A stretch of 64,000 nucleotides of DNA from an uncultured beta proteobacterium (GCA_903832285.1 CAILAY010000009.1:62001-126000), one strand, 5' to 3'; shown: positions 16,769 to 28,620, counted from the stretch's first letter. A program made the numbers and translations. Notes: generated by a model not told the origin, from the sequence alone.

Positions 16769-19756
16769 TTACCCCGACAGCAGCGCCGCATTTCCCCCTG
16801 CGGCCGTGGTATTGACGGTGATCGTCTGCTCGGCGCAGAAGCGGTACAGGTAGTGGGGGCCGCCGGCCTTCGGCCCGGTGCCGCTCAAGCCTTCGCCGCC
16901 AAAGGGCTGCACGCCAACGACGGCGCCGATCTGGTTGCGGTTGATGTAGACGTTGCCGATATGCGAAGCCCGCGCCAGCGCTTGCGCCCGGGAGTCGATG
17001 CGGGTCTGGATGCCCAGGGTGAGGCCGAAGCCGAGCGCGTTGATCTGCTCGATCACAGCCTGCGGGTCGCCGCTCCAACGGACGATGTGCAGCACCGGAC
17101 CGAAAATCTCCTGCTGCATGTCGGCGATATGAGCGACCTCAAACGCCTGGGGCGCAATCAGGTTGGCGATCGATCCGCGTGACGCCAGCGCAACTGGCAA
17201 CAATGGCTTGGCTTCGAGGTGCAGGCGCCGCAGTTGTCGCTGGATACCGTCGAAGGCGTCAGCGTCAATCACGGGTCCGACGTCGGTCGCGAGATCGGCA
17301 GGGTTACCGGTGACCAGTTCCCTGGCTGCACCCTGGATCATCTCAATCACATGGTCAGCGATCTCCGCATGAACGCACAGCAGGCGCAGCGCCGAGCAAC
17401 GCTGGCCCGCGCTGCGAAAGGCGCTTTGCACGACCGCGTCGCTCACCTGCTCGGGCAGTGCCGTGCTGTCCACCAACATGGCGTTGATGCCCCCGGTTTC
17501 TGCGATCAGCGGCACGATCGGTCCGTCCTTGGCGGCGAGCGCACGATGGATGATCCTGGCCACTGGCGTGGAGCCGGTGAAGACCACGCCTGCGATGCCA
17601 GGAGCCGCCACGAGAGCGGCACCGACGGTTTCGCCGGGGCCGTGCAGCAGTTGCAGCGCGCCTTCGGGTACACCGGCTGCATGCATCAATTTAACCGCCT
17701 CCAGCGCCACGCCCGGGGTTTGTTCGGCCGGTTTGGCGAGCACCGTGTTGCCCGTTGCCAATGCGGCCGCCACCTGGCCCATGAAGATCGCCAGGGGAAA
17801 ATTCCACGGACTGATGCAGACCCACGGACCGCGTGCCGTCAGGCGCAACTCGTTCGATTCACCGGTCGGTCCCGGCATCGCAATCGGCGCCATCACGCGC
17901 TCCGCTTCGTTCGCGTAGTAGCGCAGGAAGTCCACCGCCTCGCGCACTTCGGACACGGCATCGCCCCAGGTCTTGCAGGCTTCCTTGACCAGCAGCGCGC
18001 AGAACTTCGGCAGTTCGCTGTCGAGCGCGTCGGCGGCGTGGCGCAACGCGCTGGCGCGCTCACCGACCTCGGTCTTGCTCCACTTTTTGTAGCTGTCATG
18101 GCTTGTGGCGACAGCGCCCGCCGTCAGGCCGACGTCAAACAACGACACCACCGGAACCTGCACCGCGGCATAGGCGGCCAGCAACGGTTCACTCATCGAT
18201 ACGACGGTCAGATCCAGGCCCGCACTGTTCCTGCGCGCACTGCCGAACAGTTCCAGCGGCAATGGCAAGGACGACTCGGACTCCAGCCTCAGCGGCGAGA
18301 TCAACAACTCGTTCATGCTCACAGATTCGTCCGCCAGTTGATGCACAAATGATGAGTTGGCGCCGTTCTCCAGCAGACGGCGCACCAGGTAGGCGAGCAG
18401 GTCTTTGTGCGCGCCCACCGGTGCGTAGATGCGGCAGGCAATCAGCGGGTTCTTCAGTACCTCGCGGTAAACGCCTTCGGCCATGCCGTGCAGACGTTGA
18501 AACTCGAACTGCGAACCCATGCTGGCATCTGAAGTGCCGATGGTGCGCGCGGCCATCTGCACGATGGCGGCGATGGTGACGGCATTGTGCGTGGCGAACT
18601 GCGGGTAGATCGCGTCGGGTGCGTCCAGCAGGGCACGGGCGCAGGCCAGGTAGGAAATGTCGGTGTGATGCTTGTGCGTGAACACCGGATAGCAGGGCAG
18701 GCCCATCTCCTGGGCGCGCTTGATTTCAGCGTCCCAGTAGGCGCCCTTGACCAGCCGGCACATCAAGCGGATCTGGTGTTTGCGCGCGATCGCCGTGACG
18801 TGCGCTATCAATTCAAGAGCCCGTGTCTGGTAGCTCTGCATCGCCAGGCCAAATCCGCTCCACTGAGGGAAGTGCTGTGCCACCTTTGCCGCCAGTGCTT
18901 CGAAAATCTCCAGCGACAATTCCAGCCGGTCCACTTCTTCAGCATCGATCGTGAGGTTGATGTTGGCTTGTGCCGAACGCTCGCACAGACTCCACACGCG
19001 CGGCAGCAACTCGTCCATGACGCGCGCTTTTTGTGCGTCTTCGTAGCGCGGATGCAGGGCACTGAGCTTGATCGAGATGCCGTCGTTCAGTTCGCACGCC
19101 ACACCGTTGCTGGCGCGGGCCGCAATGGCCTTGATCGCGTCTTCGTAGCTCGCCAGATGATGCAGCGCATCGGCGTCGGTGCGCGCACCTTCGCCCAGCA
19201 TGTCGTAGCTGTATCTGAGATTCTTGACCTTGCGTTGCACTGAAGTGGCCTCGTTCATGGCCTCGGTGATGGTCTGCCCCAGCACGAACTGGCGGCCCAG
19301 CAACTGCACCGCGCGCAAGGTCGCGGCCACCACCGACTTCGCCCCGAGCTTGGCGAAGATGCCGGTGGGCGCTTCGCTGTCCGGAAGGAACTTCTTGCTC
19401 AAGGCGATGGCCGTATTGGAGAGCCGCACCAGGGTCTTGTCGCCCGCGCTGTGGAAGTCCGCGCGGCCCAGTTGATCGGCGGTGAGCGCGATCGCGGTCT
19501 CGGCATCGGGCACGCGCAGCAAGGCTTCAGCCAGTCGCATCAGGGCCAGCCCTTCGGCGCTGGAAATGGGGTATTCCTTGAGCAGGCTCTCCATCGCCCA
19601 GAACGGTGGCGGGTTCTGGCGCACGGCCTGTACCCATGGCGTAGCCATCCTGGCAGCAGCGGCCCAGTCCAGGACTTGAGCCAGAGCGCCGAGTTGCCGG
19701 GAAACGATTTCGGCTTCGGGACGATAGGGGAAAGGCAGGCGCACGGCGATCTCCAA
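16769..19756 (-). CDS. putA: Bifunctional proline dehydrogenase / L-glutamate gamma-semialdehyde dehydrogenase PutA
   Basis: The 995-residue protein oxidises proline to glutamate in two steps. The proline dehydrogenase barrel occupies roughly 130-470, with RLVKGAYWDAEIKRAQEMG, FATHNAVTIAA and a YAPVGAHKDLLAYLVRRLLENG end. The aldehyde dehydrogenase follows at about 530-995, with ISPWNFPLAIF, GVVFTGSTPVAR, the general-base glutamate in LIAETGGIN and the nucleophile cysteine in SAGQRCSALR. The length fits the minimal class of PutA. There is no N-terminal ribbon-helix-helix DNA-binding domain, so it cannot repress itself and must be controlled by another protein. The start is ATG 19756. The upstream 106 bp contain a near-palindrome. 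Confidence 0.95.
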   Translation of the reverse strand: MEIAVRLPFPYRPEAEIVSRQLGALAQVLDWAAAARMATPWVQAVRQNPPPFWAMESLLKEYPISSAEGLALMRLAEALLRVPDAETAIALTADQLGRADFHSAGDKTLVRLSNTAIALSKKFLPDSEAPTGIFAKLGAKSVVAATLRAVQLLGRQFVLGQTITEAMNEATSVQRKVKNLRYSYDMLGEGARTDADALHHLASYEDAIKAIAARASNGVACELNDGISIKLSALHPRYEDAQKARVMDELLPRVWSLCERSAQANINLTIDAEEVDRLELSLEIFEALAAKVAQHFPQWSGFGLAMQSYQTRALELIAHVTAIARKHQIRLMCRLVKGAYWDAEIKRAQEMGLPCYPVFTHKHHTDISYLACARALLDAPDAIYPQFATHNAVTIAAIVQMAARTIGTSDASMGSQFEFQRLHGMAEGVYREVLKNPLIACRIYAPVGAHKDLLAYLVRRLLENGANSSFVHQLADESVSMNELLISPLRLESESSLPLPLELFGSARRNSAGLDLTVVSMSEPLLAAYAAVQVPVVSLFDVGLTAGAVATSHDSYKKWSKTEVGERASALRHAADALDSELPKFCALLVKEACKTWGDAVSEVREAVDFLRYYANEAERVMAPIAMPGPTGESNELRLTARGPWVCISPWNFPLAIFMGQVAAALATGNTVLAKPAEQTPGVALEAVKLMHAAGVPEGALQLLHGPGETVGAALVAAPGIAGVVFTGSTPVARIIHRALAAKDGPIVPLIAETGGINAMLVDSTALPEQVSDAVVQSAFRSAGQRCSALRLLCVHAEIADHVIEMIQGAARELVTGNPADLATDVGPVIDADAFDGIQRQLRRLHLEAKPLLPVALASRGSIANLIAPQAFEVAHIADMQQEIFGPVLHIVRWSGDPQAVIEQINALGFGLTLGIQTRIDSRAQALARASHIGNVYINRNQIGAVVGVQPFGGEGLSGTGPKAGGPHYLYRFCAEQTITVNTTAAGGNAALLSG

Positions 19757-19800
19757 TGAATAAATAGTTAGCTATGTTCGCCGCATTTTCGATGAATTAC

Positions 19801-19816
19801 TCACCAATATTTGTGA
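19801..19816. promoter_or_regulatory. Near-palindrome upstream of putA, candidate Lrp/AsnC-type site
   Basis: TCACCAATATTTGTGA is a 16-bp inverted repeat with one mismatched pair, lying 45-60 bp before the putA start. It shares the 11-mer TCACCAATATT with 43258-43268, between the cyclodeaminase gene and the Lrp/AsnC gene. Since this PutA has no DNA-binding domain and Lrp-family PutR proteins control putA in some proteobacteria, an Lrp-type site is a reasonable guess. It is not proven. Confidence 0.4.
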
Positions 19817-19862
19817 ATTGTGTAGTTAGTAATTCTCTGAAAGTCCCACCATGCCGCTTGCC

Positions 19863-21401
19863 TTAGATGGCAACCCAGAGCCTGGGCAATCCGGGCAGGG
19901 TGTGCAGAATCCGCGCCAACGAACCGTCGCGTACAAGGCGCGTTGCATGCTCGATGTCGGGCGCCAAATAGCGGTCTTGTGCCATCGCCGGAATCTCTTT
20001 ACGCAGCAGCGCGTGCGCCTGTTCCAAAGGTGCTGAACTCGTCAGCGGGCGCAGAAATTCAAGGCCCTGAGCGGCGGCCAGCAGCTCGATGCCCAGGATG
20101 TTTGCGGTGTTGCTGATCATGGCCTGCAGGCGTCGCGCGGCAAAGGTCGCCATCGACACATGGTCTTCCTGGTTCGCGCTGGTGGGCAGGCTGTCCACGC
20201 TCGCCGGGTGCGCCAGTGACTTGTTTTCGGACGCCAGCGCAGCAGCCGTCACATGCGCGATCATGAAGCCGCTGTTGAGTCCTGCGTCCGCGGTGAGGAA
20301 CGGTGGCAGGCGCGACACGCCGGCGTCGATCAGCATCGCGATGCGGCGCTCGGCGATCGCGCCCACTTCTGCGATGGCCAGTGCCATGCCGTCGGCGGCC
20401 AGCGCCACCGGTTCGGCGTGGAAGTTGCCGCCCGAAATCATGGCTCCGTCTTCGACAAAAACCAGCGGGTTGTCGGTCACCGCGTTCGCCTCGCGCAGCA
20501 GCACCAGTGCGCCATGGCGCAGTTGATCCAGACACGCGCCCACCACCTGGGGCTGACAGCGCAGGCTGTAGGGGTCCTGCACGCGGTCGTCGCCATCGAC
20601 ATGGGAGCTGCGGATGGCGCTGCCCTTGAGCAGGCTGCGGTAGTACTGCGCCACGTCGATCTGTCCCGGCTGGCCCCGCAGCTGATGAATGCGCGGATCG
20701 AAGGGTCCGTCGCTGCCACGGGCCGCGTCCACCGTGAGCGCACCGATCACGAGCGCGGCCTCCAGCACGGGCTCGAAACTGAGCAGCGCGTGAAGCGCCA
20801 GCGCGGTCGAAGTTTGCGTGCCGTTGATCAGCGCCAGACCTTCCTTGGCGCCGAGCTTGAGCGGTGCAATGCCGGCCTGCATCAATGCCTGAGCTGCCGG
20901 AACACGTTGGCCGTTTTGCAGCATATCGCCTTCGCCGATCAGCGCCAATGTCATGTGCGCCAGAGGTGCCAGATCGCCCGATGCGCCCACCGAACCCTGG
21001 GACGGAACGTAGGGCACCAGACCGGCGTTGTGCACGGCCAGCAGCGTGTCGATCACGACCTCGCGCACACCGGAATGGCCGCGCGCCAGGCTCGCTGCCT
21101 TGAGCGCCAGCATGAGTCGCACCACTTCAGCTGCCAGCGGAACCCCGACGCCCACGCTGTGCGAGCGGATCAGATTGAGCTGCAGCGTCTCCAGTTGCGC
21201 CTTGCTGATGCGCTGGTTCGCCAGCTTGCCAAAGCCCGTATTGACGCCATAGACAGGCGCGTCGCCGTCGGCGGCGGCTTGCACCACCCGCTGACTGGCG
21301 CGTATGACTTCACGACTTGATTCAGGCAATACGAGTTGCTCCAGACCTGCGTGGATGGCCTGCAGTTGCTCCAGACTGAATTGTCCGGGGATGATCAACA
21401 T
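19863..21401 (-). CDS. hutH: Histidine ammonia-lyase
   Basis: A 512-residue enzyme that converts histidine to urocanate and ammonia, the first step of the hut pathway. The MIO prosthetic group forms from Ala140-Ser141-Gly142 in [24 protein letters not shown] near residue 51 carries the catalytic tyrosine, and [15 protein letters not shown] lies in the helical core. The ATG at 21401 follows the hutU stop with a one-base gap (TGATATG), so the genes are translationally coupled. The order hutU then hutH, transcribed away from hutC, is common in proteobacteria. Confidence 0.97.
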   Translation of the reverse strand: MLIIPGQFSLEQLQAIHAGLEQLVLPESSREVIRASQRVVQAAADGDAPVYGVNTGFGKLANQRISKAQLETLQLNLIRSHSVGVGVPLAAEVVRLMLALKAASLARGHSGVREVVIDTLLAVHNAGLVPYVPSQGSVGASGDLAPLAHMTLALIGEGDMLQNGQRVPAAQALMQAGIAPLKLGAKEGLALINGTQTSTALALHALLSFEPVLEAALVIGALTVDAARGSDGPFDPRIHQLRGQPGQIDVAQYYRSLLKGSAIRSSHVDGDDRVQDPYSLRCQPQVVGACLDQLRHGALVLLREANAVTDNPLVFVEDGAMISGGNFHAEPVALAADGMALAIAEVGAIAERRIAMLIDAGVSRLPPFLTADAGLNSGFMIAHVTAAALASENKSLAHPASVDSLPTSANQEDHVSMATFAARRLQAMISNTANILGIELLAAAQGLEFLRPLTSSAPLEQAHALLRKEIPAMAQDRYLAPDIEHATRLVRDGSLARILHTLPGLPRLWVAI

Positions 21402-21402
21402 A

Positions 21403-23109
21403 TCAAAATCCTTTCATGGGCATGTTCATGCCGTGTTCCCTGGCGCAGTTCTCTGCGATTTCGTAGCCCGCGTCGGCGTGGCGCATGACGCCTGTTGCCG
21501 GGTCGTTCCAAAGCACGCGCTCCAGACGCTGTGCCGCCTCGGGCGTGCCGTCGGCCACGATCACCACCCCCGAATGCTGTGAGTAGCCCATGCCGACACC
21601 GCCGCCATGGTGGATGCTGACCCAGGTCGCGCCGCTGGCGGTATTGAGCAGGGCGTTGAGCAAAGGCCAGTCGCTCACAGCATCGCTGCCGTCCTTCATG
21701 GCTTCGGTTTCGCGATTCGGCGAAGCCACAGAGCCGCTGTCCAGGTGGTCACGGCCGATCACGATCGGACCCTTGAGTTCACCGCTGGCCACCATCTCGT
21801 TGAATGCCAGGCCTGCCAGATGGCGCTCGCCCAGGCCGATCCAGCAGATGCGTGCCGGCAGCCCCTGAAACGCGATGCGCTCCTGCGCCATGTCGAGCCA
21901 GCGATGAAGGCCTGCGTTGTGCGGAAAGAGTTCCTTCATCTTCGCATCGGTCTTGCGAATGTCCTCCGGATCACCGCTGAGTGCGACCCAACGGAACGGA
22001 CCCACACCGCGACAAAACAGCGGGCGCACATAGGCCGGTACGAAACCGGGGTAATCGAAGGCGTTGTCCACGCCGTAGTCCTTGGCCACCTGGCGCAGGT
22101 TGTTGCCGTAGTCCACCGTGGGAATACCCATGGCGTGAAACGCCAGCATGGCGCGCACATGGGTGGCGCAGGACTCGCCCGCGGCCTGCGTCAGCTCGGC
22201 ATGCTGCGCCGGATCGCGCTGCGCAGCGCGCCAGCGTTCCACGCTCCAGCCCGAGGGCAGGTAGCCATTGATGATGTCGTGGGCCGATGTCTGGTCAGTG
22301 ACGATATCTGGCCGCATACCGCCGGCCTGCGCACGCCGCACCAGTTCGGGAACCACATCGGCCGCGTTGGCGCACAGGCCGATCGACACCGCCTCTTTTC
22401 TGTGGATGTGGTGCGCCAGCATGTCCAGCGCCTCGTCAAGATTTGCGGCCTGCTTGTCCAGGTAGCGCGTGCGCAGGCGAAAGTCAATGCTCGATTGCTG
22501 GCACTCGATGTTGAGTGAGCAGGCGCCTGCAAAGCTGGCTGCCAGAGGCTGCGCGCCGCCCATGCCGCCCAGTCCCGCGGTGAGTATCCAGCGCCCTTCC
22601 AGACTGCCGCCAAAGTGCTGACGCCCGGCTTCGACAAAGGTCTCGTAAGTGCCCTGCACGATGCCCTGCGAACCGATATAGATCCAGCTGCCCGCGGTCA
22701 TCTGACCGTACATCATGAGACCGGCGCGATCGAGCTGATTGAAGTGTTCCCAGTTGGCCCATTTCGGTACCAGGTTGGAGTTGGCAATCAGGACACGGGG
22801 CGCTCCAGCGTGCGTGCGAAACACGCCGACCGGCTTGCCCGATTGCACCAGCAGGGTTTCGTCCACCTTCAGCTTGCGCAGGCTGTCCATGATGGCGTCG
22901 AAGCAGGACCAGTTGCGCGCGGCTTTACCGATGCCGCCATACACCACGAGCTCATCGGGATTTTCCGCCACCTCCGGATCCAGATTGTTCTGCAGCATGC
23001 GGTAGGCGGCTTCGATCTGCCAGTTGGCGCAACTGAGCGCTGTGCCGCGGGGCGCGCGCACGGGACGGGCGCGGCTGTCAAGGAAAGGAGCTGATGAGAG
23101 ATCGGACAT
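21403..23109 (-). CDS. hutU: Urocanate hydratase
   Basis: A 568-residue urocanase of normal length (about 555-570). It converts urocanate to 4-imidazolone-5-propionate using tightly bound NAD+ as an electrophile. Family landmarks include [44 protein letters not shown] and [16 protein letters not shown], with the NAD-contacting glycine-rich loop near residue 180. The C-terminal [17 protein letters not shown] is highly characteristic. ATG 23109 has a GGAG at proper distance. It is the first gene of hutUH and starts about 43 bp downstream of a HutC-type operator. Confidence 0.97.
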   Translation of the reverse strand: MSDLSSAPFLDSRARPVRAPRGTALSCANWQIEAAYRMLQNNLDPEVAENPDELVVYGGIGKAARNWSCFDAIMDSLRKLKVDETLLVQSGKPVGVFRTHAGAPRVLIANSNLVPKWANWEHFNQLDRAGLMMYGQMTAGSWIYIGSQGIVQGTYETFVEAGRQHFGGSLEGRWILTAGLGGMGGAQPLAASFAGACSLNIECQQSSIDFRLRTRYLDKQAANLDEALDMLAHHIHRKEAVSIGLCANAADVVPELVRRAQAGGMRPDIVTDQTSAHDIINGYLPSGWSVERWRAAQRDPAQHAELTQAAGESCATHVRAMLAFHAMGIPTVDYGNNLRQVAKDYGVDNAFDYPGFVPAYVRPLFCRGVGPFRWVALSGDPEDIRKTDAKMKELFPHNAGLHRWLDMAQERIAFQGLPARICWIGLGERHLAGLAFNEMVASGELKGPIVIGRDHLDSGSVASPNRETEAMKDGSDAVSDWPLLNALLNTASGATWVSIHHGGGVGMGYSQHSGVVIVADGTPEAAQRLERVLWNDPATGVMRHADAGYEIAENCAREHGMNMPMKGF

Positions 23110-23151
23110 GGTGGACTCCGGTATCGGTTAAGGGTTTGTCTGGATAGTTTA

Positions 23152-23165
23152 GTTGTCTATACAAC
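23152..23165. promoter_or_regulatory. HutC-type operator between hutU and hutC
   Basis: GTTGTCTATACAAC is an inverted repeat GTTGT/ACAAC around four bases, in the 101-bp region between the divergent hutU and hutC starts. It matches the TTGTATATACAA-like sites known for HutC (GntR family) in Pseudomonas and other proteobacteria. Its reverse complement agrees with the site at 32401 at 13 of 14 bases. A TAGAAT -10-like hexamer (23169-23174) for hutC lies beside it, so HutC probably represses both directions until urocanate binds. Confidence 0.75.
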
Positions 23166-23210
23166 TTGTAGAATAGCGGGAAAACCCTGATCCGTCAATA
23201 ATTGCCTGTC

Positions 23211-23930
23211 ATGCCCAAAGTACCCCCATCTCCCCTGCCAGCCTACGAACAGGTCAAGGCCTTTGTAAAGACGCAGATCACCTCGGGACGATGGCGCCCG
23301 GGCGACGCCGTGCCCAGCGAAGCGGCTTTGCAACAGCAGTTCGGCGTCAGCCGCATGACCGTGAACCGCGCGGTGAAGGAGCTGGCGGTGGAGGGTCTGG
23401 TCACGCGCGTGCAGGGTTCGGGCACGGTGGTGGCGCAGCTGCATCGTATCTCCAGCACCCTGGCCGTGCGCGACATCCACGAAGAAGTGCTGGAGCGTGG
23501 TCACACCCACACCGTTCACATTGATCTGCTGGAGACCGTGCGTGCCAACGTGGCGCTGGCACATACTTTCAATCTGCGTCTGGGCGCCAAGGTGTTTCAC
23601 TCGGTGCTGGTGCACTTTGCGGACGGCGTGGCGCTTCAGATCGAAGACCGCTACGTCAATCCGGCGGCGGCACCGATGTACCTTAGCGCTGATTTCAACA
23701 CCACCACGCCGACCCACTACCTGCTGGAGCACGCGCCTCTGACCGAAGCAAATTACTCGATCGAGGCCTGTCTGCCCAGCGCGCACGAAGCCCATTGCCT
23801 GGGGATCAAGACCAGTGACCCCTGTCTGGTCATGACCCGAAGCACGGTCAGCGGTGTTCATGTGGCAAGCTGGGCGCGACTGGTCTATCCCGGCGTGCGC
23901 TACAGCTTCAGCGGGAAATTTCACCTTTGA
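23211..23930 (+). CDS. hutC: Histidine utilization repressor HutC (GntR family)
   Basis: A 239-residue GntR/HutC-subfamily repressor. The N-terminal winged helix (about 8-75) includes PLPAYEQVKAFVKTQI, WRPGDAVPSE and FGVSRMTVNRAVKEL. The C-terminal chorismate-lyase-like UTRA domain senses the inducer, which in known HutC proteins is urocanate, and includes ALQIEDRYVNP. ATG 23211 is preferred over the in-frame TTG at 23202. It heads the hutCDIGF operon and overlaps hutD at its stop. It sits directly beside a HutC-type operator, so autoregulation is likely. Confidence 0.93.
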   Translation: MPKVPPSPLPAYEQVKAFVKTQITSGRWRPGDAVPSEAALQQQFGVSRMTVNRAVKELAVEGLVTRVQGSGTVVAQLHRISSTLAVRDIHEEVLERGHTHTVHIDLLETVRANVALAHTFNLRLGAKVFHSVLVHFADGVALQIEDRYVNPAAAPMYLSADFNTTTPTHYLLEHAPLTEANYSIEACLPSAHEAHCLGIKTSDPCLVMTRSTVSGVHVASWARLVYPGVRYSFSGKFHL

Positions 23931-24484
23931 ACTGGCACGTATCACAGACGGCCGACATTGCCTCCAGCGCGTGGCGCAATGGCGGCGGCGTCACGCGCGA
24001 ACTGGCGACCTGGCCGGATGCAGGCAACTGGAGCTGGCGCATGTCGGTGGCCGAGGTGGAGCGCAGCGGTCCGTTCTCGCGCTATGAGGGTGTGCAGCGC
24101 TGGTTCGCGGTGCTCTCTGGCGCGGGCGTGCGACTGAGCCTGGATGGACAGACCCACGACCTGACCCGCGACAGTGGACCCGTGGCCTTCGATGGCGCGG
24201 CAACAACGGCCTGCGAACTGATCAATGGCCCGACGCAGGACTTCAACCTGATGGTGCGTGGTGGGAGATCGGCGCGGATGCGGCGCCTTGCCGGCGACTA
24301 CCGCTTTGTTTTGAAGTGCCGGGGGACCGCTGCCGTCTACGCCATCGACGCCGAAGCCACTCTGCAAGTTGATGGCGAATCGATCGTGCTGCCCGCGCAA
24401 AGCCTGGCCTGGCGAACCCTGCCCGTTGGAACTGTGGTGCGCGTGATCGCGGCTGACGCCTTGTGGATGGAGGTGGCGTTGTGA
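23927..24484 (+). CDS. hutD: HutD family protein
   Basis: A 185-residue cupin-like HutD protein. The start is a TTG at 23927 that overlaps the hutC TGA, giving [20 protein letters not shown], the typical opening with the conserved [29 protein letters not shown] and MVRGG complete the family pattern. HutD binds formylglutamate-like ligands and is thought to set an upper limit on hut activity in Pseudomonas; it is not a pathway enzyme. The stop overlaps the hutI GTG by 4 bp. Confidence 0.88.
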   Translation: MNWHVSQTADIASSAWRNGGGVTRELATWPDAGNWSWRMSVAEVERSGPFSRYEGVQRWFAVLSGAGVRLSLDGQTHDLTRDSGPVAFDGAATTACELINGPTQDFNLMVRGGRSARMRRLAGDYRFVLKCRGTAAVYAIDAEATLQVDGESIVLPAQSLAWRTLPVGTVVRVIAADALWMEVAL

Positions 24485-25689
24485 AGTTGTGGACGCATTG
24501 CAGCGTGGCGACCATGGCCACTGACGCGGCCCAGGCTTACGGCTTGATCGAGGATGCGGCGATGGTGGCAGACGGCGCCATGCTGCGCTGGGTCGGGCCG
24601 CGCACCGCGCTGCCGGCCGAGCTGGATGCCGCCTGCACGCAACGCCATGACGCACAAGGCGCCCTGATCACGCCGGGGTTGATCGACTGCCATACCCATC
24701 TGGTCTATGGCGGTGATCGCGCACGCGAATTCGAGCTGCGGTTGAACGGCGCAACCTATGAAGAGATCGCGCGCGGCGGGGGCGGCATTGCCTCCACCGT
24801 GCAAGCCACGCGCGCAGCCAGCGCGGAACAACTCATGGGACAGAGCCGCACGCGCTTGCGCCAGTTTCTGTGCGAAGGCGTGACGACGCTGGAGATCAAG
24901 TCGGGTTACGGCCTGGAGCTGGCGCAGGAGCGCAAGCTGCTGCAGGTGGCGCGCGCCTTGGGGCAAGAGCAGGCGCTGGATGTGCGCACCACCTTTCTCG
25001 GCGCCCACGCGCTGCCACCGGAATTTGCCGGCCGCGCCGACGACTACATCGATGAAGTGCTGGCCATGTTGCCGCGGTTGCACGCCGAAGGCCTGGTCGA
25101 TGCGGTGGACGCTTTTTGCGAGCGTATCGCCTTCAGCCCGGCGCAGGTGTCGCGTGTCTTCGAAGCGGCGCAGGCGCTGGGCTTGCCGGTCAAGCTGCAC
25201 GCCGAACAGCTCAGTGATTCCGGCGGCGCGCAACTCGCCGCCCACTTTGCTGCGCTCAGTTGCGACCATCTGGAATGGCTGTCGGAAGAGGGTGCGGCAG
25301 CCATGGCGGCGGCTGGCAGCGTGGCCGTGCTGCTGCCTGGCGCCTTCTATTTCCTGCGCGAAACCAAAGTGCCTCCGATTGAGATGCTGCGCCGTCACGG
25401 TGTCGCCATCGCCATCGCCAGCGACTGCAATCCTGGCAGCTCGCCCTGCACCTCGCTGCTGCTGATGCTCAACATGGCATGCACCCTGTTCCGGCTCACG
25501 CCAGAAGAAGCGCTGGCGGGCGTGACGCGTCATGCTGCGCAGGCACTGGGCCTCAACGATCGGGGTGTGCTGGCAGCGGGAATGCGCGCCGACTTCGCAC
25601 TGTGGGACGTGCAGCGCCCGGCGCAACTCGCCTACGCCCTGGGGGCCAACCCCTGCCTGCAAACCATTTTCAAAGGTGCACCACGATGA
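24481..25689 (+). CDS. hutI: Imidazolonepropionase
   Basis: A 402-residue amidohydrolase that opens 4-imidazolone-5-propionate to N-formimino-glutamate. Metal ligands are in [16 protein letters not shown] (HxH), [12 protein letters not shown] and the aspartate of [25 protein letters not shown] is also conserved. GTG 24481 overlaps the hutD stop and has GGAGG upstream inside hutD; an earlier in-frame GTG at 24463 is less likely. It ends with a 4-bp overlap into hutG. Confidence 0.95.
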   Translation: MKLWTHCSVATMATDAAQAYGLIEDAAMVADGAMLRWVGPRTALPAELDAACTQRHDAQGALITPGLIDCHTHLVYGGDRAREFELRLNGATYEEIARGGGGIASTVQATRAASAEQLMGQSRTRLRQFLCEGVTTLEIKSGYGLELAQERKLLQVARALGQEQALDVRTTFLGAHALPPEFAGRADDYIDEVLAMLPRLHAEGLVDAVDAFCERIAFSPAQVSRVFEAAQALGLPVKLHAEQLSDSGGAQLAAHFAALSCDHLEWLSEEGAAAMAAAGSVAVLLPGAFYFLRETKVPPIEMLRRHGVAIAIASDCNPGSSPCTSLLLMLNMACTLFRLTPEEALAGVTRHAAQALGLNDRGVLAAGMRADFALWDVQRPAQLAYALGANPCLQTIFKGAPR

Positions 25690-26486
25690 CCTTCAGCCTG
25701 CATCGCGGCGAGTCCGCGCTCCTGGTCAGCATGCCGCACATCGGCACCGGGATCCCGGCCGAATTGCAGGCCGATTACCAGCCGCGAGCGCTGGCGGTGG
25801 AAGACACCGACTGGCATCTGGACCGTCTTTATGACTTCCTGCCGGCGCTGGGCGCTTCGGTCTTGCAGCCACGCACTTCGCGCTATGTGATCGACCTCAA
25901 TCGCCCGCCGGACGATGCGCCCATGTACCCAGGCGCGTCGAACACCGAGCTCTGCCCCACGCGATTCTTCACCGGAGACGATCTCTATCTGCCCGGCCGC
26001 TCGCCGCCGCCGGACGAACGACAGCGGCGGCGCGATATCTATTGGCGTCCCTACCATGAGGCGCTGGTCGCGGAGCTGCAGCGCATCAAGGCTGTTCACG
26101 GCTACGCCCTGTTGTGGGACGCGCACAGTATCCGCTCCCGAATCCCCTGGCTGTTCGAGGGCACGCTGCCGACACTCAATCTGGGCACGGCCAACGGCGC
26201 CAGCGCCGATCCTTCTATCGCCCGCGAGCTGCAACAGGTCTGCCAGGCCGCGCCGAAGTTCAGCCATGTGCTCAACGGCCGCTTCAAGGGCGGCTACATC
26301 ACGCGCCACTACGGCTCACCAAAGGACCACGTGCACGCCGTGCAACTGGAGATGTGCCAGGTCGCCTATATGGAAGAGGACTCGCCCTTTGCCTACGATG
26401 AAACCAAGGCCAGGGAAATTCAACCGCTGTTGCAATTGATGATGACCCGCGCCGTCTCGGCGTGTCAGGCGCTTTATGAAAACTGA
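25686..26486 (+). CDS. hutG: N-formylglutamate deformylase
   Basis: A 266-residue enzyme of the N-formylglutamate amidohydrolase family that releases formate and glutamate, the last step of the five-step hut route. The start overlaps the hutI stop (ATGA). Motifs include [63 protein letters not shown], with a likely metal-binding histidine, and GGYITRHYG. It pairs with HutF, which makes formylglutamate, so this organism uses the deiminase/deformylase branch rather than formimidoylglutamase. The stop lies inside the start of hutF (11-bp overlap). Confidence 0.95.
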   Translation: MTFSLHRGESALLVSMPHIGTGIPAELQADYQPRALAVEDTDWHLDRLYDFLPALGASVLQPRTSRYVIDLNRPPDDAPMYPGASNTELCPTRFFTGDDLYLPGRSPPPDERQRRRDIYWRPYHEALVAELQRIKAVHGYALLWDAHSIRSRIPWLFEGTLPTLNLGTANGASADPSIARELQQVCQAAPKFSHVLNGRFKGGYITRHYGSPKDHVHAVQLEMCQVAYMEEDSPFAYDETKAREIQPLLQLMMTRAVSACQALYEN

Positions 26487-27903
26487 CCTGCATAGTTTCT
26501 TCGCAGAGCGGGCCTGGGTTCAGGGACGTTGGGCGCACGACGTGCTGCTGAGTGTCGACGCGTCCGGGAACTGGTGTGGCATTCAGACCGGCACGCCGCT
26601 CGCGCTCAGGACGAACGCAACGGTTCTGAGCGGACCGCTGCTGCCCGGTCTGGTCAACGCCCACAGCCACGCATTTCAACGCGCCATCGCCGGCTTGACG
26701 GAGCGAACGAGCGCGGCGGCGGGTGGCGTGGGCGACAACTTCTGGAGTTGGCGCGACCGCATGTACCGCGCGGCCGCTCGCATCACTCCCGATCAGCTGG
26801 AAGCGATCGCAGCCATGCTTTACGCCGAGCTGCTGCTCGGGGGCTACACCCAGGTGTGCGAATTCCAATACCTGCATAACGCCATCGACGGTGCGCCCTA
26901 CGCCGACCCGGCGGAGATGTCGCTGGCGCTGGTGCGTGCAGCACAGCGCGTGGGCATGGGCCTGACGCTGCTGCCCACGCTGTACATGCGCTCGGGCTTT
27001 GGCGCCGCGGGCTTGCGCGAGGATCAGCGCCGCTTCTCGTCCACCCCTGACCGCCTGATGCGCATGATCGACAGCCTGCAGCGCCAGACCCGCGCCTTGA
27101 AGCACGTCAACGTTGGCTTGGCGATTCATTCATTGCGCGCCGTCGACGACGTGGCTGTCAAGGAGGTGGCAGCCTTCGCCGCCCGGGCCAGCTTGCCGGT
27201 GCACATCCATATCGCCGAGCAGACGCAGGAGGTGCAGGACTGCATTGCGCACACCGGTCAGCGCCCGATCGAATGGTTGATGCGGCACGTACCGGTGAAC
27301 GCACATTGGAATCTGGTGCACGCCACGCACACCACCACGCAAGAGCTGAAGGCGGTGAGCGCCAGCGGTGCTGCCATCGTCATTTGCCCCAGCACCGAAG
27401 CCAATCTGGGCGACGGTGTGTTCGACTACCCAGGCTATGCCGGCGTCAACGGCCAATGGTCGATTGGCTCGGACAGCCACGTCACGCGCAGTTGGACCGA
27501 GGAGTTGCGCCTGCTCGAATACGCGCAGCGTTTTGCGCATCGCCGGCGCAATGTGGCGGCTCAGGAAAGCGCAAACGAAAGCAGCGCGGCGGCGCTGTTC
27601 GAAGGCGCGCTGGCGGGAGGGCGGTCGGCGACATCGCTGGCGCTGGGTTCGATCGCCCTGGGGAATCGCGCCGACTTCCTGGTGCTGGATGCAAAGGCTT
27701 CGGCGTTGTTGGGTGTGCCCACCGACTACCTGCTCGATGCGCTGGTGTTCTCCAGCCCTGATGCGCATTGCGCGGAGGTGTTTGTCGCGGGGGAACAAAC
27801 TGTGCGGCAAGCTCAGCTGGGTGCCGATGCGTCGGCCGTGTGGCCGCAAATACAACAGGATTTCGTGCGGACCATGAGTGCGCTGTGGCGCACACATGCC
27901 TAG
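26476..27903 (+). CDS. hutF: Formimidoylglutamate deiminase
   Basis: A 475-residue amidohydrolase that converts N-formimino-glutamate to N-formyl-glutamate plus ammonia. Zinc-site motifs are PGLVNAHSHAFQRAIAGL, GLAIHSLRAV, PVHIHIAEQTQEV and SIGSDSHVTRSW. The ATG at 26476 lies within the last codons of hutG, an 11-bp overlap that signals tight coupling. It ends the hutCDIGF operon; only 12 bp separate its stop from the convergent livF stop, and no obvious terminator hairpin lies between. Confidence 0.94.
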   Translation: MKTDLHSFFAERAWVQGRWAHDVLLSVDASGNWCGIQTGTPLALRTNATVLSGPLLPGLVNAHSHAFQRAIAGLTERTSAAAGGVGDNFWSWRDRMYRAAARITPDQLEAIAAMLYAELLLGGYTQVCEFQYLHNAIDGAPYADPAEMSLALVRAAQRVGMGLTLLPTLYMRSGFGAAGLREDQRRFSSTPDRLMRMIDSLQRQTRALKHVNVGLAIHSLRAVDDVAVKEVAAFAARASLPVHIHIAEQTQEVQDCIAHTGQRPIEWLMRHVPVNAHWNLVHATHTTTQELKAVSASGAAIVICPSTEANLGDGVFDYPGYAGVNGQWSIGSDSHVTRSWTEELRLLEYAQRFAHRRRNVAAQESANESSAAALFEGALAGGRSATSLALGSIALGNRADFLVLDAKASALLGVPTDYLLDALVFSSPDAHCAEVFVAGEQTVRQAQLGADASAVWPQIQQDFVRTMSALWRTHA

Positions 27904-27915
27904 TCGGTATCCTGG

Positions 27916-28612
<697 letters not shown>

Positions 28613-28620
<8 letters not shown>

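Noticed and set aside
24337-25662. A 441-codon minus-strand open frame
   Set aside because: It is antisense to hutI, which has all amidohydrolase motifs.
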